Shown: piece by piece, positions 33,841 to 44,740 of the stretch
How the letters are laid out: every line of letters starts with the position of its first letter
Position numbering within the stretch: the first letter of the stretch is position 1
NCBI GenBank assembly: GCA_030844895.1
Contig: CM061231.1
Coordinates: 130,853,023-130,917,022 of the forward strand
From: Ambrosia x helenae
Taxonomy: Eukaryota > Streptophyta > Magnoliopsida > Asterales > Asteraceae
DNA: 64,000 bases
Direction: 5' to 3'
Made by a program: the position numbers and the translations under genes
The notes under the pieces: model-generated
Told to the model about the DNA's origin: nothing
Databases searched by the model: none
The model's input: only the letters and a program-made list of their open reading frames with translations

Positions 33841-34390
33841 TGAACTCTTTTTTTTATAATGGCTAACCAATTTTATTGCATATGTCTGACTAACAACCTG
33901 TTAGACATAAACCCCAAATACAACATCCACCAATTACATCAGTTAAACAAAAGAAGCAAAATTAAAAGAGCACCAATCCTCCCAAGTCAACCTACCTACA
34001 TTTGCCCTGTTTTTGACTCACAAGAAGATATAGCTACCCAAACTTGAACTGCCACAACTGACATATTATTCAACCCAACAGTAGCATGAGGTAACCCATG
34101 TAACCCATTCTGAAGCTGTGTGTGCAGACCAATTCTGGAGCTTTAACCATTTTAGCAAATCAGTGTGTGCAGACAAATTCTGAAGCTGCACTCTTTCACC
34201 ATTTTGTAATCTCTGCGCTTTTTCACCATTTTTAACCATTTTGATACAAACCAAAGAGCTGACTGATTTCCAGGTAACCCATATGCAAGTACCTTTTTCA
34301 CCTTTTCTGCTAATTTATATTTGATTCCTTCAAATGTTGAGGCTTTCCAGGCCTCATGATAACCTACATCAAAGATAATTCGCAAATAAT
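33841..34390 (-). pseudogene. 3' end fragment of unidentified gene with poly(A) signal
   Basis: On the minus strand a possible acceptor (TTTGATGTAG, near 34370) is followed by a coding-like stretch reading YHEAWKASTFEGIKYKLAEK and LAYGLPGNQSALWFV. It ends in T-rich 3'-UTR-like sequence with AATAAA at 33872-33877. Within it a roughly 48-base unit (GTGTGTGCAGAC.AATTCTG.AGC) is duplicated at 34118-34195. The protein is not one I recognise. It sits in H4 with other fragments in the same orientation, so capture is the simplest reading, though a decayed resident gene is possible. Confidence 0.4.
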
Positions 34391-35084
34391 AAAGTTAAAC
34401 AATGATAAAAGATAAAACTACCACAAGCTTTAAAATCACTTCCATTTCTAGAGGTGGTAATTCAACCAATTAGTTATGAATATGTTGATTTGTTTAGCTT
34501 AAATGAATAGATTTAAATGGGCAACCCGCGACCTCGTAGTTCGTCTTATGTGCTTCATTTAAAAAAATTACTGCTCATTTAAACTTAACTTTATTAGTTC
34601 ACAAATAATCATATAAGCCGTTAAGGTTTAAAAAACTAAAACATTAGTGGCTCCATTATCAAGACACCATTAATATAGGCAAAACACCATTAGCATAGCC
34701 ATACAGGCAAAACAACCATAAATTATTGTTTACTTTTGTAAAGTCATTCAGATTGTTTGTGTAAAATAATTTAAATCAACTACATATACTTAAAATTACT
34801 AAGATTATGTATGTTGATACACTAATGTAGAGGTCTATAATATCCATAACCTCCATTGTCAAGCACAAGTGCTTTCTAAGATGTACCATAAAAATGGAAC
34901 GCACATCAAAACCCGTAAAGGATATAAACATACAACAACGAAAGAGCGCTGACCATGGTGCGCGGCATCGATTCCATCCTCCATCGCTCAGTTCCGACCA
35001 CCCTACCAAGTGTTACACTCACACCTCATTTGAACCAAGAGCTATAGATAAAACTTTGTATAAAAGAACGATGAAAAAACTCAC
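34391..35084. other. H4 body, intron-like AT-rich sequence
   Basis: No assignable exon is seen. A 77-codon minus frame (34776-35009) has no recognisable content. Sequence between 34900 and 35030 has more GC and may be further captured material. Confidence 0.35.
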
Positions 35085-35185
35085 TTGCGGCAAATGTTCT
35101 TGACTTGATTATTTCCTTGCCAAAGCCATCAAAGAAGGTTCAATGATTCCTTCCCTCAACCTCAAAAACATGTGAAGAGTAGATT
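35085..35185 (-). pseudogene. Ubiquitin-60S ribosomal protein L40 fusion, exon fragment
   Basis: The minus-strand exon lies between a TCTGTTCAG acceptor and a CGCAA|GTGAGT donor. It reads STLHMFLRLREG, the end of ubiquitin (normally STLHLVLRLRGG), directly joined to IIEPSLMALARK, the start of L40. A two-base loss then breaks the frame just before the segment that reads NQVKNICRK in the shifted frame. The Gly-Gly processing site has become Glu-Gly, so even unbroken it would not be cleaved normally. The fusion normally supplies ubiquitin and a large-subunit ribosomal protein. The flanking introns show the piece came from genomic DNA, not from mRNA. The rest of L40 is absent. Confidence 0.85.
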
Positions 35186-35274
35186 CTGAACAGACAACGC
35201 TAATTATAACAGATTATAACAATCAAAAACGGAAATTACATTCTAGATTCAAGAAATCAACCAACAACTAAAAC

Positions 35275-35377
35275 CTGTCATCAACATCGGACTTTTCTGG
35301 CGTTGGCGTCGGTGCCACCTGGGTTCGCGACAGAACCCAAGCAGCCCAAAATCGCTGAAATCTGGTCTTTATTCCGA
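35275..35377 (-). pseudogene. Exon-like fragment, unidentified
   Basis: It is bounded on the minus strand by TTTTTTCAG and GATGACAG|GTTTTAG. The open frame reads GIKTRFQRFWAAWVLSRTQV then APTPTPEKSDVDD. Joining it by these splice sites to the ubiquitin-L40 exon would not keep the ubiquitin frame, so the two probably come from different genes. Confidence 0.4.
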
Positions 35378-35485
35378 CTGAAAAAATAGCACAAAACTAA
35401 TTTATTAGGCTTGAATAAAACATTTTCTTCCCTTAAAAAAGGAAGAATGTCTGACCTCAGCAATAATGACATGAACGTTATTATT

Positions 35486-35746
35486 TGTTAGACATAATTC
35501 TTATTTCCCTCAATTATCCTAAGTATATATATATATACATATATAGTGTGACATATTAGTTATCCTAAGTTGAATAGGTATGTTGGTTATTAACTAACCA
35601 TTGTGTTGGTTAGAGTCATAGGGGACACACCCCTTCATTTGTATAAATACCAAACATATTGTATCATTTCATTTATGTATTGATTCTCAAGTTTATTATA
35701 TTCTCTCTCAAACCCAAACCCTCTCACATCGATCCTGCAACCTTCA
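35486..35746 (+). repeat. 5' LTR of the intact copia element
   Basis: TGTTAGACATAATTC...CAACCTTCA. The TATA box TATAAATA is at 35642-35649. The upstream U3 contains an AT-rich (TATA)n tract. Confidence 0.96.
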
Positions 35747-35748
35747 TT

Positions 35749-35760
35749 TGGCATCAGAGC
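35749..35760 (+). promoter_or_regulatory. Primer-binding site of the copia element
   Basis: TGGCATCAGAGC, two bases after the LTR, matches the initiator tRNA-Met complement TGGTATCAGAGC at 11 of 12 positions. The single T to C change is compatible with G-U pairing or a drifted site. Confidence 0.85.
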
Positions 35761-36967
35761 GGTTACTCAAGATTGTTCTATCAGATCATACAATCATTCA
35801 GCGAAGAAGATTTATCAACCCTCTGTTCTTTCACTCGAAGAAGAAAACAGAGACAGAAGGCATCGACGTTTAAAGATCATCGGAACAATTATTTAAAGCC
35901 ATCAAGGATTCGTAGAAGATCAATACATCAAACCCTGTAACCGTTCAAGGAAGAAGACGACCGGAAAACGAGATTCCGGCCAATCCAGAAAATTCCGGCG
36001 ACTTACCGGATAACGCAGAAACGTCGTTTCAATCGCGAAAACGGTTATAATTATCCCTGCCTTTCGTTTTAATTATTATCGAATACATATATCTTAATCA
36101 AAATCAAAAATCAATTTTTTCCTTCGATACTCTGTTTTTCTGTTCGAACGGTTTTTTCCCGCCATTTTTCAAAACCAGTTTATACAAGTTCTATTCAAAT
36201 ACTGTTTCGAACGTTTATACATACAAAAACACAGAATCGTTTTTTCAAAACACATCAAGTGTTAAGATCATTATCGGTTTGAAAACAAGAACCGGGTTCT
36301 TATTTTTTCTAAATTTTTTTTCCTGTATTCGATTGTATTTTGGATTAAATTCCAAAATATCACTGTTTGTGGAACATAGATTGAAGTTCCATTGTTGTTT
36401 GATCAATATAAGATCAAAACAAAAACTGTTTTTCGGGCAGAAGGTTCGCAAAGAACAAAGAAGGAGAAGTTTGACTTTAAAAGTCAAACAGAAAAGAAAT
36501 TATAATATTATTATTTGAGGGTATTTTATTATAAAGGGTATTATATCAGTGTTTGTTTGTTGGAATTTATCACTGATTAAACAAAAAAAGAAAAGAAAAG
36601 GATTGAAGCATAGTAGAAAAACAAGTGATTTGTTTTAGAAGGGTGTTTAGGATTGACAAAGGGTGTTGTTAAAGGACACTAATCAATCATCGTTGGAGGA
36701 TTATCAAGTCATAGGATTGACTTTAGAATTTGGAATACTAGTGGTATAAAGAAATATTATAGCAAGGATATTGATATTTTGTTGTGGGCCCGACAAAGCA
36801 TCAAACTTTGTTAAACAAGAATATTTTCTTCAGACATATCATAGTCGTGTTTGACAAAGCTAGTCAAACAAAGTTCCATAGAAGCGTGGGATAGTCCATA
36901 CTAGATTTGGACAATAGGGAAGAAGAAGAACAAAAGTCCGCAGAAGCAGACGCCCGTTAAACCCACA
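35761..36967 (+). other. Copia untranslated leader
   Basis: A 1.2-kb leader between the primer-binding site and the gag-pol ATG. It contains short open frames (35659-35940, 36279-36518) that look like chance. It should hold the packaging signal, which I cannot identify from sequence. Confidence 0.6.
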
Positions 36968-39900
36968 ATGTCGAAAGAGACAGCGTCAAAGGAGACAGTC
37001 ACGAAGGAGACTCTCACTTTTAACCTCCAGACACCAATGTTGACATCTACAAATTACACGATTTGGGCTGTTCGTGTTAAAGCAATATTGAGTGCAAATG
37101 GTCTTTGGGAAGTAGTGGAACCCGAAGAAGGCACGTCGACGGTAGATGTAAAGAAGGATAGGACAGCGATTGCCTATCTCTTTCAGGCAATTCCAGAGGA
37201 TATGGTGATGCAGGTGGCGTCACATCCTACAGCGAGAGAAATCTGGGAAGCATTAAAGTTAAGATTTATTGGAATTGACCGAGTCCAGAAAGCAAGACTT
37301 CAATCATTACGCACAGAATTCGAGATGATAACAATGAGAGAGACAGAAACCATAGACCAGTTTGCTGGTAGGTTAAGTGCGATTAGTACAAAGTCAAAAA
37401 CCCTAGGAACGACTATTGAAGAGTCGATGTTGGTACGAAAATTGCTGGACTCCGTACCAGAGAGGTTCCTACAGATTATTGCATCCATAGAGCAATATTC
37501 AGATATAGATACCATGACGTTAGATGAAGCGCTTGGTAGACTTAAAGCTTATGAGGAACGCCTTAAGTCAAGAGATGAGAAGAAATTTGGACTGTCAGGT
37601 CAAGAGAAGCTGTTATTTACAAGGCAAGATAGAAGGCCTTTCAGCAACAACAATAGGAACTACAATCAGAATCGAGGTAGACAGAACTTTAGGAAGTTCA
37701 ATAGAGGTCAAAGAAATGAGAGAAAGAACTTTGACAGAAATGGCCATCAAGATCAGAGAAGTGATCGAAATCCCACTAAGAATCGTCATGACGACAGTAG
37801 TTACAAGCCCAAGAGAGATGGCAGCAGTGTAAGATGCTACAACTGCAATGAATTAGGACACATAGCTCCCAGATGTCCTAAACCTCGAAGTAAGCAAGAA
37901 GAATCTCACCTAGTAATGGAAGAAGAGGATCCCACATTACTCATGGCAGTTGGTGAAGAAAGTAGTGTAGTTCTAGAAGAAAAGAAAGTCATACCAGAAC
38001 GTTATCATAGTGAAGATAATGGAAATGAAATATGGTATTTGGACAACGGAGCAAGCAATCATATGACAGGAAGACGCTCCTATTTCACAGAGTTAGATGA
38101 AAAGATAGCAGGAAGTGTAAAGTTTGGAGATGGATCATGTGTCAACATCAAAGGTAAAGGCTCAATATTATTGGAATGCAACAATGGAGAACAAAGACTA
38201 GTTACAGAAGTCTACTACATTCCAACACTCCAAAGCAACATCCTAAGTCTCGGGCAAGTTACAGAAAATGGATGTAAAGTGATTATGGAGAATGATTATC
38301 TATGGATTTATGACGCCTACAGCAACCTATTGATGAAAGTCCCAAGAGCTAAGAATAGACTCTATAAAGTAAGGCTCAGAATAACAAGTCCGATTTGTTT
38401 ACAAGCCAGAATAGTATCACCTGCATGGTTATGGCATGCACGTATGGGACATGTGAATTTTGATTCACTAAGACAATTAAGCGTTAAAGGAATGGCACGT
38501 GGAATACCAAAGATTAAGCACCCATCTCAAGTTTGTGATGCATGTATTACGGGAAAACAAAGCAGACTTCCGTTTCCCTCTCAAGCAAGTTTTAGAGCAA
38601 CGAGACCTCTCGAGCTCGTACATGCAGATTTATGTGGACCGATTACACCCACATCATTAGCAGGCAACAACTATTTCTTCCTGATAGTTGACGATTATTC
38701 AAGATACATGTGGATCTACATGCTTAAGTCAAAAGATCAAGTTTATGAGAATTTCAAGAAATTCCTAAGTGAAGCTCAGACAGAGACGAGTCAAAAGCTC
38801 AAGAGATTAAGAACGGATCGTGGAGGAGAATTTACTTCTAAAGCACTTACCACGTATTGTGAGGACAGAGGAATCCTCAGACAGCTTACAGCACCTTACA
38901 CACCTCAGCAAAATGGTGTAGTTGAAAGGAAAAACCGTTCAGTAATGAGCATGACAAGAAGCATGTTAAAGGCTATGAACGTACCACAGAACTTATGGGC
39001 AGAAGCAACAAGACAGGCGATTTACATACTAAATCGGTTACCTACTAAAGCAGTACAGGGAATGACACCCTACGAAGCAGTGAATGGAAAGGCACCCAAT
39101 ATCAAGCACATTAGAGTATTTGGATGCATAGCATATGCAAAGGTAACGACGCCCTATTTGAAGAAGTTAGAAGACAGAAGCAAGAAAATGGTACATCTAG
39201 GAAACGAGAATGGTTCCAAAGCCTACAGATTATATGATCCCATAGAAGAGAAGATACATATCAGTAGAGATGTCCAATTCATAGAGAATGAACCATGGAA
39301 TTGGGACAACTACTTGAAAGAAGGAAGCGAAGATGAACCATCTTGGACAAGATTTGAGATACATGGAGATTCAGAGAATGAAGCTGTACAAGAAGAGAAT
39401 GACGACGACAGTGAAGATCAAGAGAGCGATAATGAATTCTTCAGCAGTCCAATTACAGCCACAAGAACTCCCATAACGGTACAAGAGACACCGACAAGTG
39501 ATCCAGCAGTTGAGACAAGTACTCAAGAGTTAGAAGACTCACCAGGCTCTTTAAATAGACCAGTTCGAGCCCTTAGATCACTTAGTGACATCTATGCAGC
39601 CACACAACCTCTTAGACCAGAAGATTATGAACATCTTTATCTAGCATATGATGAAGAACCTGCAAACTACAGAGAAGCAGCAGATTACCCACAATGGATA
39701 GAAGCAATGGAAAGCGAGTTAGATTCCATAGAGAAGAATGACACTTGGACACTGACTACGCTCCCCTCAAGTCAGAAACCAATAGGTCTAAAATGGGTAT
39801 TCAAGGTCAAGAGAGACGCAAGTGGACAGATCACCAAGCATAAGGCCAGATTAGTAGCAAAAGGGTATGTACAACAAGAAGGTATAGATTACAATGAAGT

Positions 39901-41194
39901 ATTTGCACCCGTTGCAAGAATGGAAACAATCAGGCTACTACTAGCATTGGCAGCACAGAAAGGATGGGAAGTACATCATTTGGATGTAAAATCAGCATTC
40001 CTACATGGTGAATTAAAGGAAGATGTCTACGTATCACAACCAGATGGATTCATAAAGAAAGGAAAAGAGAAGCTAGTCTACAAGCTAAAGAAGGCTCTAT
40101 ATGGTTTGAAGCAAGCACCAAGAGCATGGAATATAAGGCTGAACAACATCCTAAAAGAGATAGGATTTATAAGATGTCCACAAGAACAAGCAGTTTACAA
40201 GAGAACTTCAAGACAATCAACAATCATTATAGGAGTTTATGTCGATGACATAATAGTGACAGGAAGTTCAATGAAGGACATATCAAGCTTCAAGAAGGAA
40301 ATGCAAGGCAAGTTTGAGATGAGTGATTTAGGACCACTCACATACTATCTAGGAATAGAAGTACGCCAAGCACAAGGAAGGATACAGTTGAAGCAATCAG
40401 CCTACGCAAAGAAAGTTATCAAGGAAGCTAGACTAGAAGACTGCAATCCAACAAAGACAGCAATGGAACCAGGTCTGAAGCTCGACAAAGAAGACGAGAG
40501 TGAACCAGTCAATGAGACAGAATACAGAAAGCTAATTGGAAGCTTAAGGTACCTTACACATACCAGACCAGATATCACCTACGCAGTTGGATACGTGAGC
40601 AGATTCATGGAGAAGCCAAAGACAACTCACATGAAGGCAGTTAAACATTTGATAAGATATATCAAAGGCACATTGAATTATGGAATTCAATACAGCAAAG
40701 GCAAAGAAGCAGAAATCATTGGTTACAGCGACAGCAGTTATGGAGACCAAGAAGATGGAAAAGGAACAACAGGAACAATATTCTACTACAAAGATTCACC
40801 TATCACATGGACAAGTCAGAAGCAAAGCACAGTAGCTTTATCATCATGTGAATCAGAGTTTATGGCAGCAACATCAGCAGCATGTCAAGCAATATGGCTA
40901 CAAGGAGTACTAAGCGAACTCACAGGTGAAAGACCAAAGAAGATAACTCTACGAGTAGATAACAAGTCAGCAATACAACTCATGAAGAATCCTGTGTTTC
41001 ATGGAAGATCAAAGCATATCAACACAAGGTATCATTTCATCAGAGAATGCATAGAGAACGAGCAGATACAAGTTGATCACATCAGTGGAGAGATGCAGAA
41101 AGCCGACATCCTCACCAAGGCATTACCAAGGATAAAGTTCATAGAGATGCGAAGTCTCATAGGAATTGAAGACCTTGGGGAAATCAAGAATTAG
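36968..41194 (+). CDS. Copia gag-pol polyprotein (1408 aa), intact
   Basis: Single frame from ATG 36968 (MSKETASKETVTKE) to TAG. In order: gag with the UBN2-type region (TSTNYTIWAVRVKAIL, near residue 26); CCHC zinc knuckle CYNCNELGHIAPRC (about 289-302); aspartic protease WYLDNGASNHMTG (about 356, Asn in place of the commoner Ser/Thr after Asp); integrase with the His/Cys zinc site (HARMGH..., CDAC, about 490-530) and the D-D-E residues in HADLCGP, RTDRGGEF and NGVVERKNR (about 552, 615, 651); reverse transcriptase with HLDVKSAFLHG and YVDD (about 1020 and 1092); RNase H with SSCESEF, RVDNKSA and QKADILTK. The order integrase before RT defines Ty1/copia. No frameshift separates gag from pol, as is usual in plant copia. 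The lineage within copia is not assigned. Confidence 0.97.
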   Translation: MSKETASKETVTKETLTFNLQTPMLTSTNYTIWAVRVKAILSANGLWEVVEPEEGTSTVDVKKDRTAIAYLFQAIPEDMVMQVASHPTAREIWEALKLRFIGIDRVQKARLQSLRTEFEMITMRETETIDQFAGRLSAISTKSKTLGTTIEESMLVRKLLDSVPERFLQIIASIEQYSDIDTMTLDEALGRLKAYEERLKSRDEKKFGLSGQEKLLFTRQDRRPFSNNNRNYNQNRGRQNFRKFNRGQRNERKNFDRNGHQDQRSDRNPTKNRHDDSSYKPKRDGSSVRCYNCNELGHIAPRCPKPRSKQEESHLVMEEEDPTLLMAVGEESSVVLEEKKVIPERYHSEDNGNEIWYLDNGASNHMTGRRSYFTELDEKIAGSVKFGDGSCVNIKGKGSILLECNNGEQRLVTEVYYIPTLQSNILSLGQVTENGCKVIMENDYLWIYDAYSNLLMKVPRAKNRLYKVRLRITSPICLQARIVSPAWLWHARMGHVNFDSLRQLSVKGMARGIPKIKHPSQVCDACITGKQSRLPFPSQASFRATRPLELVHADLCGPITPTSLAGNNYFFLIVDDYSRYMWIYMLKSKDQVYENFKKFLSEAQTETSQKLKRLRTDRGGEFTSKALTTYCEDRGILRQLTAPYTPQQNGVVERKNRSVMSMTRSMLKAMNVPQNLWAEATRQAIYILNRLPTKAVQGMTPYEAVNGKAPNIKHIRVFGCIAYAKVTTPYLKKLEDRSKKMVHLGNENGSKAYRLYDPIEEKIHISRDVQFIENEPWNWDNYLKEGSEDEPSWTRFEIHGDSENEAVQEENDDDSEDQESDNEFFSSPITATRTPITVQETPTSDPAVETSTQELEDSPGSLNRPVRALRSLSDIYAATQPLRPEDYEHLYLAYDEEPANYREAADYPQWIEAMESELDSIEKNDTWTLTTLPSSQKPIGLKWVFKVKRDASGQITKHKARLVAKGYVQQEGIDYNEVFAPVARMETIRLLLALAAQKGWEVHHLDVKSAFLHGELKEDVYVSQPDGFIKKGKEKLVYKLKKALYGLKQAPRAWNIRLNNILKEIGFIRCPQEQAVYKRTSRQSTIIIGVYVDDIIVTGSSMKDISSFKKEMQGKFEMSDLGPLTYYLGIEVRQAQGRIQLKQSAYAKKVIKEARLEDCNPTKTAMEPGLKLDKEDESEPVNETEYRKLIGSLRYLTHTRPDITYAVGYVSRFMEKPKTTHMKAVKHLIRYIKGTLNYGIQYSKGKEAEIIGYSDSSYGDQEDGKGTTGTIFYYKDSPITWTSQKQSTVALSSCESEFMAATSAACQAIWLQGVLSELTGERPKKITLRVDNKSAIQLMKNPVFHGRSKHINTRYHFIRECIENEQIQVDHISGEMQKADILTKALPRIKFIEMRSLIGIEDLGEIKN

Positions 41195-41203
41195 GGGGGA
41201 GAA
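41191..41203 (+). promoter_or_regulatory. Polypurine tract of the copia element
   Basis: TTAGGGGGGAGAA directly before the 3' LTR; it overlaps the gag-pol stop codon. It primes plus-strand DNA synthesis. Confidence 0.9.
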
Positions 41204-41464
41204 TGTTAGACATAATTCTTATTTCCCTCAATTATCCTAAGTATATATATATATACATATATAGTGTGACATATTAGTTATCCTAAGTTGAATAGGTATG
41301 TTGGTTATTAACTAACCATTGTGTTGGTTAGAGTCATAGGGGACACACCCCTTCATTTGTATAAATACCAAACATATTGTATCATTTCATTTATGTATTG
41401 ATTCTCAAGTTTATTATATTCTCTCTCAAACCCAAACCCTCTCACATCGATCCTGCAACCTTCA
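41204..41464 (+). repeat. 3' LTR of the intact copia element
   Basis: 261 bases, identical by eye to the 5' LTR. TATAAATA is at 41360-41367. Confidence 0.96.
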
Positions 41465-41469
41465 TTATT

Positions 41470-41634
41470 AACACCTAGCATTGGGACATTGAGACATTCT
41501 TCAGGATGGCATAGATGAATCATGAAGGTGGACATAAAGGTTTCTTCGCTTGAAACAAGTCGAAAAACTTTAATAAAAGTGGGCATTTCCCCTCAGAAGT
41601 TCTCATCAACTATATCTGCAAACATGATAATTAG
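41470..41634 (-). pseudogene. Exon-like fragment split by the copia insertion, unidentified
   Basis: On the minus strand, after a possible acceptor (ACTTCTGAG), the frame reads GEMPTFIKVFRLVSSEETFM then IHLCHPEECLNVPMLG. It continues across the target site into sequence left of the copia element (VHVIIAEVRHS at 35450-35480). The copia element therefore inserted in or right next to this coding-like segment. The protein is not recognised. Confidence 0.4.
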
Positions 41635-43206
41635 TTCATGTGTTTTAATATGAGCAGGTTGGGTTATAGGTAAAAATGGGTCGGGTTATATGAGCAGGTT
41701 GGGTTACAAGTCACAACAGGTCAGGTTGTATAAAAAGGTTTCGGGGTCAGAACGCGAATCCATGATGCTCACCGGCGTCAGATATTACGTACAAACATGC
41801 AATTTTTAATAAATTTGAAAGTCCGCAGATGTGCATGTTGCAAGGTACTTTGTGACATATCATCGAGTATTCGGACAAAACAATAGGCTCAGGTCTGATT
41901 GCAATAAACACAAAATGAAAAGAAAGTTTACATTAAATTCGAAAGGTCAAGTACTCGGGTCTGATTACAATTTCATTACTATAGTATTGAAGCATATTTC
42001 AAATTTGAACTACCAAGAACTGAGCACAACTACAAAGACCATTAAAAATATACCATACCCCAGCGCTTTAATAGCCTTTAGCAGCAAAAATATGAGTTAA
42101 TAATTATAATTATTGATGCATTAGAAATTAAGTCGAATATCGGGTCAATTTGATGCATCAACAATTAAGTAAATTAAGTCGAATAGCCGTCAATTGATTA
42201 TATATTTAAGTTCCTAATGCTTTTGGCTTGAGACGTGGTTCCCTACAAGCACAATTGAGAATAAATTCAAGAAATAAAAGTAAAAACTTAAATAAGCAGG
42301 GAATATAATGAACATAATACATAGAAGATACACACTTGTGGGTCAAATTGAACAAAAACAAGTTGTTCCAAAATGATGAAGGCCATATAAATTGAACTGT
42401 GCGAGCACAAAAAGTCATCAAACACATGAACATAACACTAAACCATGATCAACAAATTCACATATGCAATAGGATAATTGTTCCATTTATACGCTTGAAA
42501 AAAAAAACATTCCGCAAGAACATTCAACAATGGAAAATAAACACAGATTATCTGTGATGAATATAGTCAGCAGCTTACATAACATCTTTAGTTATTTTCC
42601 AAACGCTACCTCCCAAGAGATGAGCCGCAACAAGAGGTGCAATTACAATGCCCTCCCTTTTTCCTGGCATAAGTTCATTATAAATATAAAAAAATTGTTA
42701 ATGTACTTAAAAAAAACGAATTGAAGGACTTATATCAACTCATGGATTCACATAGCCAAACATTGTAGAGACCAGAATTTACAACTTTACCAATAAACCT
42801 GAAACTTTTGTAGTGGGCTAAAAGATGAGATTATATGGAAAGGAAAAAGCTATATACATGTGTAATAAAAATAACAAATTAATATCATAGATTAATGATA
42901 CAACTCTGGTCGTAAAAAGAATGTTAGAATTTCACCTCAGATTTATAAATTGCACCACATTCTGAGATTAGGACACCATCACGAACAGTAGTTTATGACT
43001 AAGTTAGCGAACTTGCGAGCTATTGTGGCCAATTCTAGTTGTATACAGTATTGGTAATAATAAAAACGCAGCAATCACTTGAAAAGGTAAATCTTCTTAA
43101 ACATCAATTCTTGATTGAGGATTCTGAGATTTTCAGCATTCAAAACAAACCTGAAAAAATTAATCCAACTAAAACTAAAAGCTGAAACATCTAATGTAGG
43201 TTAAAA
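41635..43206 (-). other. H4 body: further exon-like islands, unidentified
   Basis: Minus-strand islands with splice-like borders: near 42605-42660, REGIVIAPLVAAHLLG between TATGCCAG and GGGAG|GTAGCG; near 42930-42985, VRDGVLISECGAIYKSE before GAG|GTGAAA; near 42210-42250, CACREPRLKPKALGT. The islands are separated by AT-rich intron-like sequence. None is long enough to assign. Confidence 0.35.
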
Positions 43207-43215
43207 TAAAGGAAT

Positions 43216-44296
43216 CGCATGGTTGGTCCCTGTGCTTTCCAAATTTTGCACTCTTGATCCTAGTGGTTCACTAATTACAAGATTGGTATCTAGGTTTAAC
43301 AAAAGTGCACTCGATTGATCCCCATAACTAACGACAGTTAACTTTTTTGGTTAAGTCCACCCACATGGGGGTATTATAGTCTTTTTATATCTGAACCTAC
43401 TATAAAACCCCACCCTTCTTCTTCCTTAAACCATCACCCCTGCACCTCCACCTTCTTCTTCCTTAAACCACCACCGCTACTACCTTCCCAACAGTCGAGA
43501 AATCAAGGGCTGCCACCACTGGTGGTTTCCGGTTACAACCACCATAACCCACCATCCTCAAACCCACCTAGATCTATGGTTGACGATGCATTGAAATCCA
43601 TGCCGCCACCTGAAACCCCTAATTAAACCCACCTAGATCCATACTGCACCATCCTCAAACCCATAACCAAACCCATCTAGATCCATGCGGTGGGGGTGAC
43701 TAATAACAACAACAATAAGGTACAATTTACACTTTTCATTTTCCACTAATTCTTTATTCCACTCTATGTTTTTTTTATTTTCTTTTCTTTCTGCCCAATT
43801 GTTTATTATTATTATTATTATTATTATTAACCCTAATTAAGTGGCTAACTTTATTGCTTTTACAATTTTCTTGCTTTAATAAGCTGCGGAAACAGCGTAG
43901 CAGCATCATATTGCAAGCTACTACTGAAAAGAAGCATGTTCTTGATAACAGAATGCTTGTGAGTGACTGTTGTGTCGTTTCCAGTTGCAGGTGGCAGTGG
44001 TGGTGTGGTGGTGGTGTTAAGGAAGAAGATAAGGTAAGGTTGGGGATGTGGTGGTCTAGTTATTTATTTATAATGTTTTATTTTTTTTATAAGGGCAAAA
44101 TAGACATTTTGTATTTGTTTAACAGAGAATTTTAACAACCGTTACGGGCTAGGACCAATAGAGTAACGAAATTAATACATTTGGATCATGTTAGTAATAA
44201 GTTTACAACCCTCGGGACCAATGGTGTAATTAGTGAACCACTAGGAGCAAGAGTGCAAAATTTGGAAACCACAGGGACCAACCATGCGATTCTCTC
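43216..44296. mobile_element. MULE2: Mutator-like element, 1081 bp, 9-bp TSD, left tip deleted
   Basis: The right end, reversed, reads GAGAGAATCGCATGGTTGGT and the left begins CGCATGGTTGGTCCC. After the missing 8-base tip the inverted repeats match for about 70 bases. TAAAGGAAT is duplicated at 43207-43215 and 44297-44305. The missing GAGAGAAT ends in the same AAT as the target duplication, which suggests a slippage deletion. The interior has CCACC-rich and (TTA)n (43805-43828) stretches like MULE1 and no transposase. Confidence 0.85.
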
Positions 44297-44305
44297 TAAA
44301 GGAAT

Positions 44306-44740
44306 AAAGTTTACCATCGTTAAACAAAATGGGGTGATGCAACAGGAAGAAAAGAAGAGAGTGATGCGCGAGCAGACAAAGAGGAGGGCAGGGAGTAGTA
44401 GGGTTTTCATTGGCTCTTACCGTCTTGTCTCCACACATCAGGTTTTTGGGTGTGAAAGAGATATTAGGGTTTGCAAAGAGAATGTATGGTGAGCGGCTGA
44501 ATGAAAATGAGTAGGGTTTGTAAAGTGAAAAAATCATTATATTGGATCCGGTTGAGGAAAACGGGTTAAAAATATCCAGATTGAAGATCCAGCCGGCTTC
44601 AAAGCAGGGTCAAGACACTTGAAAAGGCTGGTGCGCTTTGAAGCTTTGTACAATAAGCTTAAATACTTGTACATGCTGAAAAATGTTGAAAAATTGGATG
44701 AATTGACCATATTGCCCTCTTAATATGCTTTATAATATAG

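Larger units (their letters stand above)
35486..41464 (+). mobile_element. Complete Ty1/copia retrotransposon, intact and very young
   Basis: It has 261-bp LTRs (35486-35746, 41204-41464) that I read as identical, a 5-base target duplication TTATT (35481-35485, 41465-41469), a primer-binding site, a 1408-codon uninterrupted gag-pol and a polypurine tract. Everything expected for an autonomous copy is present. It is inserted in Helitron H4, head-on to the captured fragments, splitting a region of minus-strand exon-like sequence. Confidence 0.97.

Noticed and set aside
43854..44135. 93-codon plus-strand frame inside MULE2 as a captured gene
   Set aside because: Low-information translation spanning Gly/Trp-rich GGTGG repeats; no match to a known protein.
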